Part shown: piece after piece, positions 1-12,252 of the stretch
Layout: every line of letters starts with the position of its first letter
Numbering within the stretch: the stretch's first letter is position 1
Assembly: GCA_014904845.1 (NCBI GenBank)
Contig: MU119456.1
Coordinates: 1-64,000 of the forward strand
Direction of reading: 5' to 3'
From: Acephala macrosclerotiorum
Lineage: Eukaryota > Ascomycota > Leotiomycetes > Helotiales > Mollisiaceae
DNA: 64,000 bases
Position numbers and translations under genes: made by a program
The notes under the pieces: model-generated
What the model was told of the DNA's origin: nothing
The model's database searches: none
Seen by the model: the letters and a program-made list of their open reading frames with translations, nothing else

Positions 1-3000
1 TAATAATATTAATATTAAAATAAAAATAATTAATTAACGAATTAATAATATTAATAATATATATATTTTTTAATATATTATAAAAATATTTTTATATATA
101 AATAATATTTAAAAATTTATTATTTTATTAATTTAAATCGTTTAATTAATTTATTTTAAAAAATTTAAATACGAATAATAATAATATATAATTATATAAA
201 TAAATAAATAAATAAATTATTATAAAAAAAATTTATATATAAAATATATATATAATACGTATTATTAATTAATATATAAACTTTGTAATTAAAAATAAAC
301 TTTATATTTTATTTATATATATATTATATTTATTATTTTTATAATATTCTTTTTCGTTTTTTAAATAATAAATAATAATAATATTAAGTTTTTATTTTTT
401 TTAAACGATATTATTAATCTTTTAATTAAATATTAATAATTTTTTATTTTATTTTAATTTTTTTAACGTTTTTAATCGATTAATATAATCTTTTACGTTA
501 TTTTAATTGTTTTTAAAATTGAAATATAATTTATTATTAAACGTATTATTTATAAAATTGTTTTTATAATTTTTATAAAGTTTTTTAATCGTTTAATAAT
601 TAAATTACTTTCGAATTTTTTTTTTTAAACTTTTAATTAAATTTTGATCTTTATTTAAAGTTACTATTTAATTTTAATAATAATAATTTTAACGATAACG
701 ACGATAATAACGTTATTAATTTTTTAAATAATTTATTAAATTTTTTATTATTGAACTTATTAAACTTATCGTCGAATCGATTAATTTTATTGTTTTTTTT
801 AAGTTTTTATTTGCTTTTATAATTAACGTTATTATATATTAATATTAAATATAATTTTAATCGTTTTATTATTTTTTTTATATTTTTAAATATCGATTCT
901 CGATTTTAAAATTTTTTATTTTCAATGTTTAAAAGTATATTAATAATATAATTAATATTATATTTATATTTAAAAAAAAAAATATTTAATATTAATATTT
1001 TTTAAAAATATAAATTAAATATAAAAAGTATATATAAATATATAAATTTTATAATTAAAAATAAACTTTATAATTTATTTATATACATATTATATTTATT
1101 ATTTTTATTATTTATATAATATAAATAAATAAATAAAAAGTTTATAAATTTTTAATATTTTTATACGAATTATTTAATAATACGTATTTATATTTTATTA
1201 AAAATTAATAATATTAAAAATAAATTTTAAAATTTTTTAAAAAATATAAATATATTTTTAATATTTTATATAATAATTTTTATACGATTATAATTATATT
1301 TTTTTTAAAAACGTAAATTAAAATTAAACGATTTAAAAATATTATAAATTATATTTTAATTAAAAAATTTAATTTTTTATTATATAAAAAACAAAAATAA
1401 AAATAAAAATTATTATTAATAATTATATATAAATAATTTTATTATTTCTATTATTATATATTTAAATAATAAATTTTAATTTTTTATATAAATACGTTTT
1501 TAATAAATAATAAAATTATATTATATAAATTTAAAAAAAAATTTAATTATTAAATTATTAAATTTTTATTTTTTTAAAATTTTAATTAATTTTATATTAT
1601 TATTATTTTAATGATAATAATAATATTAAAATATTTATTATATAAAATTTATTTTTTATAATAAAAATATTTTATATTTATTATTTTATATTTAATTATA
1701 ATATTTTATTTATTATTATATAAATAATTTTAATTTTTTTTATTATAAATAAAAATTAAAATTAATTTATTTAATTTAATAAAATCGTTTACGATTTTTA
1801 TAATTATTTATAAAATTAACTTTTATTAAAAAAATTTATACGAATATTATAAAAATATATAATATTAATTATTATTATATAAGTTTTTTTTTAATATTAT
1901 ATATAAAAAATGTTTTAAATTATTTTTATTAATTTATTTTTTAAAAATTATATAATAAAAAATATTATTATATTTAATTCGTATAAAAAATATAAATAAT
2001 TATATATTATAATTTTTTTTATAATATAAAAATATTTATATTACGAATTATATAATAAATTAATAAATGAAATTTAATAATAAAATTATAAAAATTCGAA
2101 ATTATATAATAAAATTTTAAATATTAAAATTTTAAAACGAAAGATTTTAATAAATATAAAAATTTTATATTTAATTTAAATAAATTAAATTAATAATTTA
2201 ATTAATAATTAATAATAATTTTATTTAAATTTTTTAATTTTTATTATATAATTTTAATTAATAATACGTTTAATAATTAATTCGTTATAATTTATTTAAA
2301 TAATATTTTAATTTTTATTATATTTTTAATTATTATATAATTTAATAAATAATAATAAAAAATTTAATTCAATTAAAAAATATTATTATAAATTATATAA
2401 TTTATAATACGTAATTAAATTAATATTTAAAATATTAATATATAAAAAAATATAAAATTTAATATTTTATATAATTAAAAAATTTTTAATTTATTTAATT
2501 TAATTTAATAATAAAATTATTATATTAAATTTTTTTAATAATTAAAAACGTTATTTATTATTTTAATATTCTTTTATTTTTTTTATATATATAATTTATT
2601 TAATATTATTTAAATTATTATTAATAAAATATAAATAATTTTTTAATTTATATAATAATTTTAATTTTAATATATATATTAATTATTTAAAAAACGAAAT
2701 TCGAAATACGAAAATTTTATTTTAAAAATAAAAATAAAATAATATTAATTATATATAATTTTAAATCGCACGTAAATATTATATAATATTTATTTTAATA
2801 AATAATATATAATTATATTTTTTAATATTTTTATATATATTAAATATTTAATTTTAAATATTATATTATATAATTATATTTTTAATAATTTTTTTTTATT
2901 TTAAAATAATTTTTAATTATTATTTAAAATTTATATATTTTTTTAATATTTATTTTTTAAATATTATTAAAAATATTATATAAAAAATAAATATAATATA

Positions 3001-3330
3001 AAATTAAATTAAAAATATAATTATTAAATTTAAATAATAATATTTTTAATATTATTGTATAAATTTTTTTTAAATCGAATTTTAATTTATATGTTATAAA
3101 TTAATTTAAATATTTTTTAATTTATTATATTTTAAAAAAAAATTTATATAATAATTTAATTATTTTATAATTATTAATTAATATTAAAAAAATAAATATA
3201 ATTTAAATATAATTTATATAAATAAAATATAATAAATACGAATTATAAAATTAATTTAATAATAATATATTTTATTGTATTTGCTTTTTTATTTAAAAAA
3301 AAATTGCTTAATATATAAAATGTTTAATAC
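1..3330. repeat. AT-rich, RIP-type degenerate block
   Basis: About 3.3 kb made almost wholly of A and T, with no convincing reading frame. The few remaining C/G bases lie mostly in CpG (contexts such as ACGA, TCGT, ACGT), with some CpT/ApG. CpA and CpC are nearly absent in the lines I inspected. This is what heavy RIP of former repeats leaves when CpA, CpT and CpC are converted but CpG is spared. Short TAAA runs occur near 197-219 and 1127-1140. The original element cannot be recognised. A sharp change to normal base composition occurs at about 3330-3350. Confidence 0.85.
284..1110. repeat. possible ~60-bp direct repeat pair inside the AT-rich block
   Basis: The stretch at about 284-345 (TAATTAAAAATAAACTTTA and the T/A-rich run after it) recurs at about 1050-1110 with only a few differences, an offset of about 765 bp. 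It could be the paired ends of a RIP-destroyed element. In such AT-rich DNA chance similarity is high, so confidence is low. Confidence 0.3.
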
Positions 3331-4074
3331 TTCGTACGAGACGTATATTGTTTTACTAAGTGCGCTATCGCACTCGACACGTGCTCTAGTGTCTCAAACC
3401 ACGCTCCTCGCGACAATAAGTTTCATTAACCAAGACAAAAGCTCTATGCGCCTAGTGTCATCAAAATCTTAAAGAGACAATGCTCTTATTGGGCGGAGTC
3501 GCGCAAGCCAAGACCAGGATGGACGATCGGTGGGAGGTTTCGCAACTTGTGGAGCCGCATCTTCGATCGCAGTATCGGTATCAAACCAAGCTAGCGCTTT
3601 CACAATGTTGTTCTTCCATACGCCCGCGATGTAAGTGTCTCCTGTCACTCGTTGGATTTCTTCGACTATACCACCTAGGGCGCGATAACGGTCTTCAGCA
3701 AGCCCGAGCTTCCTCCGGGAGTAAGTGGTTTGTATGCGAGGCCAGAAGTCCGTGATTAATAAGGGGGTTCCTGAAGGAAGATCGAAGATTGCGCTGGGAA
3801 GGCGATATATGTCACCCCATAGAGGACTCGTGCTATAGAGGTCGTGTGATGGAAGGACAGGCTGGAAAGTTTTCAATTGACACTTCCAGACAAGGTCCTT
3901 TGAACCATAGTACAAGATTCGTGGGGAGAGAAGCGATTCTTGGAAAGTCCACCCACGACGGTCTAAAGGCTCTTTCGGGCCTTCGAGCATGTTCTGATGA
4001 ATCCAAAACTTAAAATTGAGTTTCCTGTTGCTCCATATTTCGATAGGGAACTCTGTAATTGGTATTGGACGATC

Positions 4075-5179
4075 TAGGCTGCTCGTGGGAGACCCATGGG
4101 GTGGAGTTTTAAAATTTCTCCCCTACCCACGGGTCCCTTATAAAGCGAAAATATATTAGTCCTCCACCTACGGGTCCTTTATAGGTTTTGTGGGACCCCT
4201 ATAAAAGATATATAAATTATATAAAAATATAAATATATTTATTAAAATTTAATTTTAAAAAAAATTAATAAAATAATAAATATTATAAAATAAATATAAT
4301 TATAATTAAAGTTTTTAAATATAATTTATTATAGTAATATAAAACTAGACTAGTATTATCGTTCCGAATTAGGACTAATTTTAATCACGTGATTAAACTA
4401 AAAATATATTAAATAATTTAATATTTAATATTTAATATTTTTTAAATAAAATTTTATATAATTTATAAATTCGTAAAATAATTTTAAATTTATTATAATA
4501 TTTATTAATTTAATTAATAAAATAAAAAAAATATATAATTTAAATTAAAATTTTAAAATTATTTAAATTTTAAATTTTAAATTAAATCGTATATAAATAG
4601 TTTTTAATTTTTTATTACGATTATTTTTTAATTTATAAATTGATTTTTTTAATTTTTAATTTTTAAAATATATAAATATAAAACTTTTAAAACGATTTAA
4701 TTAAATAATTATTAAATAAATAAATAATTTACGAAAATATTAAAAATAAAAATAAATATATTTAAAATTAAATGTTTAAAAATTTAACGTTTAAAAGTTT
4801 AATATTCGAAAATATAATTCGAAATATATTATAATATATAATATAATAATAAATATATAATTTTAATTTTTATTTATTTAAAATTATTATTATAATTTAA
4901 AAAATACATTTTTATTATTATTATTATTATAACGTTTATTATAATAAAATATTTTTTTAATTTAATTACGTAATTTAACTAGTTTTAATTCGGAACGATA
5001 ATACTATATTTTATGAATATTCTATTTTTAAATGGGGCCCCATAGAGCTCCATGCTGGAGAACTAAAAATAGAACTCCACCCGTGGAGGACTCTTAAAAA
5101 AAAACTCCACCCAGACCCACCCCATGGGGTGGGGTAGAAATGGAGCTCCACACCCCATGGTTTTTTTGCGAGCAGCCTA
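4075..5179. mobile_element. hAT-like DNA transposon remnant (1105 bp)
   Basis: The insert is bounded by inverted termini TAGGCTGCTCG (4075-4085) and CGAGCAGCCTA (5169-5179). Similarity extends inward (CCATGGGGTG blocks near 4094 and 5150). It is flanked by a perfect 8-bp duplication GGACGATC at 4067-4074 and 5180-5187. An 8-bp target site and TAGG-type ends are the mark of the hAT superfamily. There is no transposase frame; the middle is AT-rich with RIP-like composition, so it is a non-autonomous or destroyed copy. It sits in the HET gene and is a main cause of its loss. Confidence 0.85.
4353..5004. mobile_element. nested TA-flanked inverted-repeat element (652 bp)
   Basis: Inside the hAT-like insert, GTATTATCGTTCCGAATTA (4353-4371) is matched in inverse by TAATTCGGAACGATAATAC (4986-5004), with partial similarity further in (ACTA...TTAAT.ACGT). 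Both ends are bordered by TA (4351-4352 and 5005-5006), as for Tc1/mariner/Pogo-type elements and their MITEs. The interior is A/T-converted, with surviving C mostly in CpG, and encodes nothing. It could instead be an internal inverted repeat of the outer element. Confidence 0.65.
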
Positions 5180-6462
5180 GGACGATCTTTAAGAAATCCT
5201 TCATGGACACTGGGGGTGCTCACAGCCGCTATTGTGACTGCTGCATTCTTATAGATCCGACCCATGTTTTTGATTTCCTCGGACTTATCCGCTTCATCAT
5301 CCTGGGCAATGCACAAGAATCCACCCAAAGATAACGTATACCCAAATCTCGTGTCACATTGACGGCATCTTTGATGGTTGCTGGTAGTTTTTCCCAGTCA
5401 AATTTTGAGGGATCATCAAATGTGGATCTTGTTGTAAAACAGTCATGTGGAGGTGGTCCCCAGCAGTAACTTAGGGCAGCATACTGACCCCGCTCATCTA
5501 CTGCGCTGATATGAAGACTTAGTCCTTGGCTGTTTCTGTCCGAATTGATATCAAGGACACGTGTTGGCAGGCGCGTAATGAGACCAGAGGGGCAAGTCGA
5601 AGAGTGCTTGGTCGCACATTCTTGTAGCAGCTTTCTGCTTTCCTCCGCAATTTTCTTCCCCGTTACAGAAATTTGGGGATTTTTTTGGTCGAAGGAAAGC
5701 AACTCCCACTTGCCTGAACAATGTTAGTCATTGTATCATTGGAAATATTTAATCATGCCTACCTCCTATCAAAAGCGGGCATTTACGAATTTGCTCTGAT
5801 ATGTCCGTAAAAACCTTGAAGGCTAAAGTGCTTTCCATAAGAAATGGAGAATTCGGCGCTGGAACATGTAGTATGCATTTTCTAGACTCGAAAATAAATT
5901 CCACAGTAATACACTTCAGAATGGAAGTCCGTTTCCTTTCCCGTATCATCTCTTCGCAATGACCAAAGATATGTGTTCGCACATTCTCGTCGAATGGCAC
6001 CTCGACCTTCTTCTCGTCGGAATCTAGTGTAGCCAGCCGTGCACGTGATAGGTAGCTGAATATCGAAGCACAGAACCCACATCCACTCTTCGCCGAGGCT
6101 TGGAGATGAGGGAAAGCGTGGTGAGCATAACCTTCTGTCGTGATTAGGGATATCAATCCGTCAGAAGTGGCTGTCATTGAATTGCATACTGAGCAAAGCC
6201 CTCCGGGTAAAATTTCGATCGCTTCCAGTGAGGTTGAAAGTTCACCGATGGGATCCGGGCATGTCGAGCTCGGAACTGTCTTTAATTGAATGGTTGATTC
6301 ATCGGACTCCCGAAGAGTATCGCGTGCTATGGAATTCATGGAATTTGGTGTCGAATATGACTAGGATCATGAGGTTTGGTGAGCCTTTGTGTTCAACCCA
6401 GTTTCCGAGTACGAATTTTCCTGCAGTGTTGCATTTTCAGGTGCCTGATGCTCCCGAGGCCC

Positions 6463-6990
6463 TGTAGCTTAGGTAAGCTATAGTGGCAAGTCACTGTAGC
6501 CGCGCTGAAGCTACAGCTGAAGGAGCCCTATAAGCCACGCCGAAGGGGTAGCTGAATGGGCCCTGAAGGGCCCTGGAAATCTGAGCTTTACAGGAAGTTC
6601 AGCACTATTAGGCTACGATCAGAGTTGCCGATATAGCTGAAGGGTTCAGCTGTACAGGAAAAGTATAGGGGCTGAAGCCTCAATTATAGCATATGATTAA
6701 GGAGTTTCAGGGCCTGCGGCATCTATAAATACAGGCTACTTACCACTGTAGAACAGCAGTCAATTCAGTATCGTTCACCCTGCCTATAGCGTACACATGA
6801 CCTCTTACTCAGCAAGAGTATAGCCTAGAGACAAGGCGAGAAAAGTGTAAGCGAGCCTAAAGGGAGCCAAAACTAGCCTCTGCGGATACTAAAATAGCTG
6901 CTCACGCTTCTTTAGCGTGCTCAGGCGGTGCTCAGGAATGCTTACCCTCGGCTCACCTATAGCTCAGGCTAAAGCAGCAGCTGCTCAGGT
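6463..6990. mobile_element. LTR-like retroelement remnant
   Basis: Non-coding sequence of a different character from its surroundings, beginning TGTAGCTTAGG, with several copies of (T)AGCTGAAGG(G/A), a TATA-like box (CTATAAATACAGG, near 6730) and a candidate ...TACACA end near 6797. After it come CT/GA-rich stretches with repeated GCTCAGG. The layout resembles a fungal LTR with a promoter and leader. No Gag or Pol frame and no clear target duplication were found, so the ends are approximate. Confidence 0.4.
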
Positions 6991-9900
6991 CCAGAGATAG
7001 AAATAGGAAATGGCATGAGAACATTCCCATACCGAACTACTTGTTTCGATCTCAAATTCTGGAAAGGATCAGCTAGATCCCAGCCCCGAGAGGAACTCAC
7101 TAATTTTATGGTGTGTTTGAGACTTGGAGGCTAGAGCGATGGGGTGTTGCAGGAAGTAATTCTCAATAACCTTTTAGATAGGTGAGGCAATGGCTACCAA
7201 ATTTAGCGAAAGTGTATTTATCTGACGTTATGATTGAGATGTCGGAGGATCTTCTCCTCATTTATATACCCTTAAGACCACAGCGGATGGATAATATGTC
7301 TCAAATTCCAACGTTTCCTTCCATGAAATGGAAAGCCCGAGTCTGTGTCGCATTCGCCCCAAATTTCAAGCCTTGCTCGAGCTTCTGAGAATTCTCGGTG
7401 AGTATAAATTCCACTCCTCGACCAACTCAAAACCATTTCACCAGTCCTCGCAGAAGAGCATCGACACTACGCACTGCCACGCCCCTCCAACTTCCTTGAG
7501 CTCAACCTAATTTCTCTCGAGCAGGTTCATCTTTCATTGATGTGTAATGAGCATTGAACTTTAGAAGAAGTCCTACCTGGCTCGGGACGAGAAACAGTGG
7601 CGGGATTGTTGTCAAACTTTACCATACTATCAAGAAGCGAAGCTTCCTTCGATGCTCTATCACAGAGCGGAGGAAACTTCAACTCAAACTCAAACTCGAA
7701 ATAAGGCAAAAGAATCTTCTTAAAGTGCAGACTGCAGCCAAACGCACAGATAAAGGAAGCTGGTTGTGAAGTGACGTATCTGTATCCCACGTATCATTAT
7801 ACGAATTTTAAGTGGAGTCAAGCTGAACCCCGCATCATAGCTCCAGCATGAAGCATATATACCCGTGGAATGCTCAAGTTCAAAGAGTGAAACGGGAATT
7901 GTGTGACTTTACGATGAGCCACGCACTCAAACTCCTCCACAAAACCAGAGAACAAGATTCACTGGCGCGCCCTGGATAGTATGCTTGCTTCAACGCAGAG
8001 GGAAGTCTTGGGGCATCCAAAGGGGTATAAATGGCCCTCTTCTTCCCTCAGCCAGAAACACAACCCCAACTCCGCAACTGTCTAAGAGCGAGACGGAAGC
8101 CGGCTGCCCTTCCTGCATCCTCCTGTTTAATTCAAGATAACGAGTGTATATTCCATTGTCTCCGAATAACAGACTTAAAGACGGAACTAGTCGAAGACTA
8201 CGGAGGCATTATCAGCCTTGAAATCAAAGATGAGTGCGAGGTTGTTGTCATAATTTTCCTCGTTGTCAATTCAAACCCTTCCATAAAACCTGGACTAGGT
8301 CCTGTTAAACAAATCGCCAAAACTATCTCGCGAAGACGTGCCAACGGAGCGGGGGAAGTGACTAAGAAGTTATTGAAGCGGGGTAGTCTAACGACGGAGG
8401 ACCACGCGTAAAACTCCATCATATTCTCCGCACGGACTCCATGAATTTCGTCGGACAGGAGACAGTGCTGACCTGGAGGTATATATACTTTAGGCAAGCT
8501 CAAGTGCAACAGTTGAATGAATCCAGGAAGTGATAGAACTTGATTCCTTGAAATCGAGGCGCAGAAATTCACTTCGCTAGAACATGTGGTCTCGCAGGTA
8601 TCCACAAATCTAGGTTCTACTCACTACTTCCTAAGAGTCCTCTCTAGCCCCGAGGAGTCTTAAGGAAGAAGTACAAATAGCCTACTTCTTCTTGACGTGA
8701 CCTTCAATTGACCTGAGAGTATCGATCTGGCTCGTATATGAATCCATGAGAAAATATGTCTTAGGAAGACGTTCCGCCAAGTTATGTCCAGAAGCCGTAT
8801 CTCCTGACAGAAGAAACATATTATTTTTCCTACCACCCTCTCCAGAGTCTTCATAAATGATGGATGAGTCTTAGAATAAAAGATCGGCACATTTTATAAG
8901 TACTTGCGTTATTGTCAAGTTCGTTCTTGCTGTCAAACTCGAATGAATAAACGAGGAGACAACGGAATAAAGGTCAAGGTTGAAGTGAACCCGCTCACCT
9001 TTGCGCGTAGAACATAATGAATGAATGATAAGACTAAGTGGCCAAGTCAAGGAGTAGGAAGGACGGTTTCTCTTTTCTGTGCCAAAAAAAGGGGATGATC
9101 AGAGCTGGCTACTATGAAAGGTATTCTAGCAGAAGCCTATTTATGGCCTCTGAAAACTAATAATTATAGCAAACTCAATGACATGTAGGCAACGATGAAA
9201 TTTTGCATACGGTGGGATCGAGCGACTGGAACATTCACCTAGTTAACAAGGATAGAGGTTCGCAAACCACCATTTGCCGACTTCACTTCACCTCCTAAAA
9301 GGCACCACAGCAAGATAATCCAAGTCAGAGTTCTATAAATATCCATAGCTTCTCTTGACTTGAATTAACCCACCCGGAAGACAGTAGTGGTTTTAACGAG
9401 CCGAGTCTTCGTGCATCTTGTAAACAATTTCTCGAAGCCATATCTTTCGCCCGTCGAGTACGATGTCTGTCCTTAATAGGTAGCGAGTGGGAGGGTCGAG
9501 GCCGAGGTATGTTTGTAAATGTGAGCTGGGAGAGACGCACTTGTATTGTTGTCATTCTGGGGTCTGTTGTCAAACTTCAGAAGCAGAAAGCGAAGAATTA
9601 GGAACAGGAAACAGTTTAGGCACCTTGAACTGGGTAAGAACTCTCAAAAACAAAAGAGCAAAATCGTTCATGCCTAGTGCCGGATGCAAGGGCACTGGTC
9701 ATGACCTGGTGCGAAACAAATTCTTGACTTCTGAGGACTGTCGAGGTTCTGGTGTCGGAATATTGGATTGAAACACAAGAACATTTTCCCCAGTCTCATT
9801 TATACCATCCCCCTCCCCAATCCCTCCTTCGCTCACCACTCATCCAAGAAATATTCACTCGAAGGGTCGGGGTTTCGTTGGTATTGCCAATTAGATTTGT

Positions 9901-10191
9901 TCTTCCTAAATAAGATCTGAAATCAATATCTAGTGACATTGCGCGTGCGCAGAAATCTACGTCGTACGCTAGCTGACATGGCAACAAATGAACCACACAT
10001 ACGTCAGATGAAAACAGCAGAAATGCCAAGATGATGCATGCAACATCCATCTCCACCCTCTTTCCATATGCTTGCTTATCCAACCTCATCCACTTGCGCC
10101 TCGCGTCTTGTTTCCATCTCCCGCAAGTACCATTACGGTCAGGCAGTGAGACTCTTTCGACAACACCATGCGCTCGACATCCACGACCAGG
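6991..10191. other. intergenic stretch without a recognisable gene
   Basis: No open frame here resembles a known protein. I see several TATA-like boxes: GAGTATAAATT (7400) and GGGTATAAATGG (8023) facing plus, GGTATATATACTT (8478, facing minus), CTATAAATATCC (9333). A CTCACCTTTG string at 8994 would read CAAAGGTGAG, a good splice donor, on the minus strand. TTGTTGTCAAACTT-like strings recur near 7600, 8240, 8915 and 9557. These may be remnants of short transcription units; see the 38-51 kb stretch, which looks similar. Confidence 0.4.
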
Positions 10192-12252
10192 TCAGTACAA
10201 GCCCCTCCCACTGGCCAACCTAACAAAACTATAGGGCACATTCTGCCCAACAAGTAACCTCAGCGTTTCAACCGTCGTAAAAGCACTCGTATCCGCAACC
10301 CCATAAGCCGTCCACCCACTCGCCTCCGCCACAGCAAGAGGATCACCTTTCCTCGGCCCATTCGCCAAGTCCACGAATACCTTGCCTTTCCCACCATTGC
10401 CTCCATTCACACTTACCGCTGCTGTGCTCGCCAAGTTCGAACTCGAGCGATTGGTGTTGGAGAAGTGGCGAAGAAGGGGTTGGACCAGGTGAGATTTCTC
10501 TGGTGGTAAGGCGGAGATGATAGCAAATGGTTGGTCGACTCGTTGGACGCTTTCTATGCTCGTGAATGGTTCTATACCTGCTGCTAATGGACCGTGGGCT
10601 TTGAATCCGACGGTGTAGATCTTCCCGATGTTCAGACTCCTCAGAGCGAAGATGACTGAAGCGGCATCTTCACCGTTGCTGCTGAGAATGATGGCTGCTC
10701 GGTCTTTGTATGCTGATGGAGCGAAGTCACGGGTGAGAGTGGCTCGGATCCCTTTCCATGTTGCGTTGTCGCCGATGAATGTATCGCCTCGGACGACGAT
10801 AGTGTCTACGGCGCCGATAGTGCGTGCTGCGTCGCTGAGGAGAGGTATGTATGGTTGAGAGGCAGCAAGAGGAGGATTGATGTATGCACCTCCGAAGTTG
10901 GGCTGGAGACAGAATGCTTCGACTGAACCTCTCACACCGCGATCGACGGACTGGAAGTTGTGAGGAAGCCCAAGCTCGTTGAAGCACTTCTCGAAGAAAG
11001 TGGCTTGTGGTGTCGAGCGGAAGGAGCCGATGGCGTAGATATTCTTTTTGGGAAGCTGACCCATGGTCGATAGCGCACCGTTGATTTCTGCTGCGGACAT
11101 TTGGCCTGGTGCTGCAACAATGGGAAGGAGCGGATGTGTGATGGGACTGAAGACTGTATTCAACGCTCGTGACAGCTGGCCGAGTTGGCCCATGTTGACA
11201 GCGGACAAGGGAGGGCCGTCAGGGTTGTTAGCTTTGATTTGTGAGCGGAAGTATTCTAGCTCGTAGTTCTCTGACACGGAGTTGATGATTGTGATCATCT
11301 TCACGATATCACCATACTTGCGGGACTCCTGGAAGATGGATTGGGCTTGAGGTGACGGCCACTTGAAGGTACCGGAGAAATCGTGGAAGGCGGAAATGAT
11401 GCGACTGCATCCTCTCTGTTCGTAGAGACGCCGTCGAATGTCTTCCGGTAACCATACTTCCACGTCGATGTATTCACATCCCCACTGAATTGCTCGGTAG
11501 AGATACTGGTAATAGAGATCCGGATTGTCCATTGGGAAGCGGCCATTCTCACGTGTACAACGGGTGGTAAAAATGATGGGTAGCTCGGTCCTTTGCCGCA
11601 GTAGCATCACTTGCTCTCCAACATAGCTTAAGCTTGGCACAGAACTAAACGTCCCATCCTGTAGAGGCTCCTTCAAGAGATCGACTCTTATTTCCACGGC
11701 ATCCGAACCCACGGATAGAATATCCAAATTCGAGAGCGCCGTCCGGACATCGGGAAACGTGGTAGAAATGAAATATGTTCTGGGTTTGGTGATCAAGGCT
11801 TCGTGGTGACTGATCTGCCCTAGTGTAAATGCAATGAACCGCGAAAGATCCCTCCGGAAAAATGGTTGCTCTGTATACAAGAATTCGTAGTCCGAGGCGG
11901 CTGAGAGGTCAACATCTGGTGGCATTCCTAAGTTCACACAATGTGCGTTGATGGCTACCATCAGCATCCGGTTCCTTCCCCCAATATCTGCCTTCGCATC
12001 ACTCGTGTGAATCCCTATCACCGTTCCATGATCCTCACTTCCAACCTGTGAGAAACTTGTAGCCAGACGGTACGGCTTCCCCAATACGTCTGCAAACACC
12101 GACACGATCTTCTCTTGTCCTTGTCCGTAGATGATAACCACTATCCTCGTATCACCTGCACCCGCTTTCGTCCCATTGATAACTCCATTTGTGCTTTTCG
12201 GCCTCGTAGGCGTCGGCGCAGACTGCGCAGACTGGAGCTGCTTGGTCGTCAT
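10192..12252 (-). CDS. quinate repressor-like protein (AROM-derived, QutR / qa-1S type), 686 aa
   Basis: Related to the C-terminal domains of the pentafunctional AROM protein. In Aspergillus and Neurospora such proteins repress quinate catabolism genes by binding the activator in the nucleus. Order: a degenerate shikimate-kinase-like part (about 35-150) in which the Walker A loop reads YGQGQEKI, without GKS/T; a type I dehydroquinase-like domain (about 157-345) with EIRVD at 187-191, R231, H290 (FHDF) and K318 (DIVKM), so the Schiff-base Lys and His are present; then a shikimate-dehydrogenase-like domain (about 400-600) in which the usual N-x-T-x-P-x-K reads YINPPLAAS (Lys lost) and NTDW reads NATW (Asp lost). 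It is shorter than known repressors (about 890-920 aa). The single-exon frame starts at the first ATG; an upstream exon is possible but none was found. No quinate structural genes lie nearby. Confidence 0.85.
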   Translation of the reverse strand: MTTKQLQSAQSAPTPTRPKSTNGVINGTKAGAGDTRIVVIIYGQGQEKIVSVFADVLGKPYRLATSFSQVGSEDHGTVIGIHTSDAKADIGGRNRMLMVAINAHCVNLGMPPDVDLSAASDYEFLYTEQPFFRRDLSRFIAFTLGQISHHEALITKPRTYFISTTFPDVRTALSNLDILSVGSDAVEIRVDLLKEPLQDGTFSSVPSLSYVGEQVMLLRQRTELPIIFTTRCTRENGRFPMDNPDLYYQYLYRAIQWGCEYIDVEVWLPEDIRRRLYEQRGCSRIISAFHDFSGTFKWPSPQAQSIFQESRKYGDIVKMITIINSVSENYELEYFRSQIKANNPDGPPLSAVNMGQLGQLSRALNTVFSPITHPLLPIVAAPGQMSAAEINGALSTMGQLPKKNIYAIGSFRSTPQATFFEKCFNELGLPHNFQSVDRGVRGSVEAFCLQPNFGGAYINPPLAASQPYIPLLSDAARTIGAVDTIVVRGDTFIGDNATWKGIRATLTRDFAPSAYKDRAAIILSSNGEDAASVIFALRSLNIGKIYTVGFKAHGPLAAGIEPFTSIESVQRVDQPFAIISALPPEKSHLVQPLLRHFSNTNRSSSNLASTAAVSVNGGNGGKGKVFVDLANGPRKGDPLAVAEASGWTAYGVADTSAFTTVETLRLLVGQNVPYSFVRLASGRGLY

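Larger units (their letters stand above)
3469..6339 (-). pseudogene. broken HET-domain (heterokaryon incompatibility) gene
   Basis: The HET domain is typical of fungal incompatibility and self/non-self cell-death proteins. Exon 1 (ATG at 6339, to 5763) has a Cys-rich N-terminus (CSVCNS, SGCGFC). An intron at 5762-5714 starts GTAGGC and ends in CAG, with an ACTAAC branch site. Exon 2 carries the HET core in order: YAALSYCWG, LPATIKDAV, YLWVDS, CIAQDDEADK, GRIYKNAAVTIAA and, past the insertion, RGWTFQESLLSPR. Lesions: one T is missing at about 5310, so the frame changes between YLWVDS and CIAQDD; a 1105-bp transposon interrupts the gene at 4075-5179; and the C-terminus stops at 3469 right beside the AT-rich block, shorter than usual for the family. 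Removing the insertion with one target copy keeps the frame across it (DRP then IPITEF). The flanking HET sequence itself is not AT-converted. Very probably non-functional. Confidence 0.9.

Noticed and set aside
4353..5004. Nested element considered as part of an autonomous mariner transposase gene
   Set aside because: The interior is nearly pure A/T with no open frame or DDE-type motif left.
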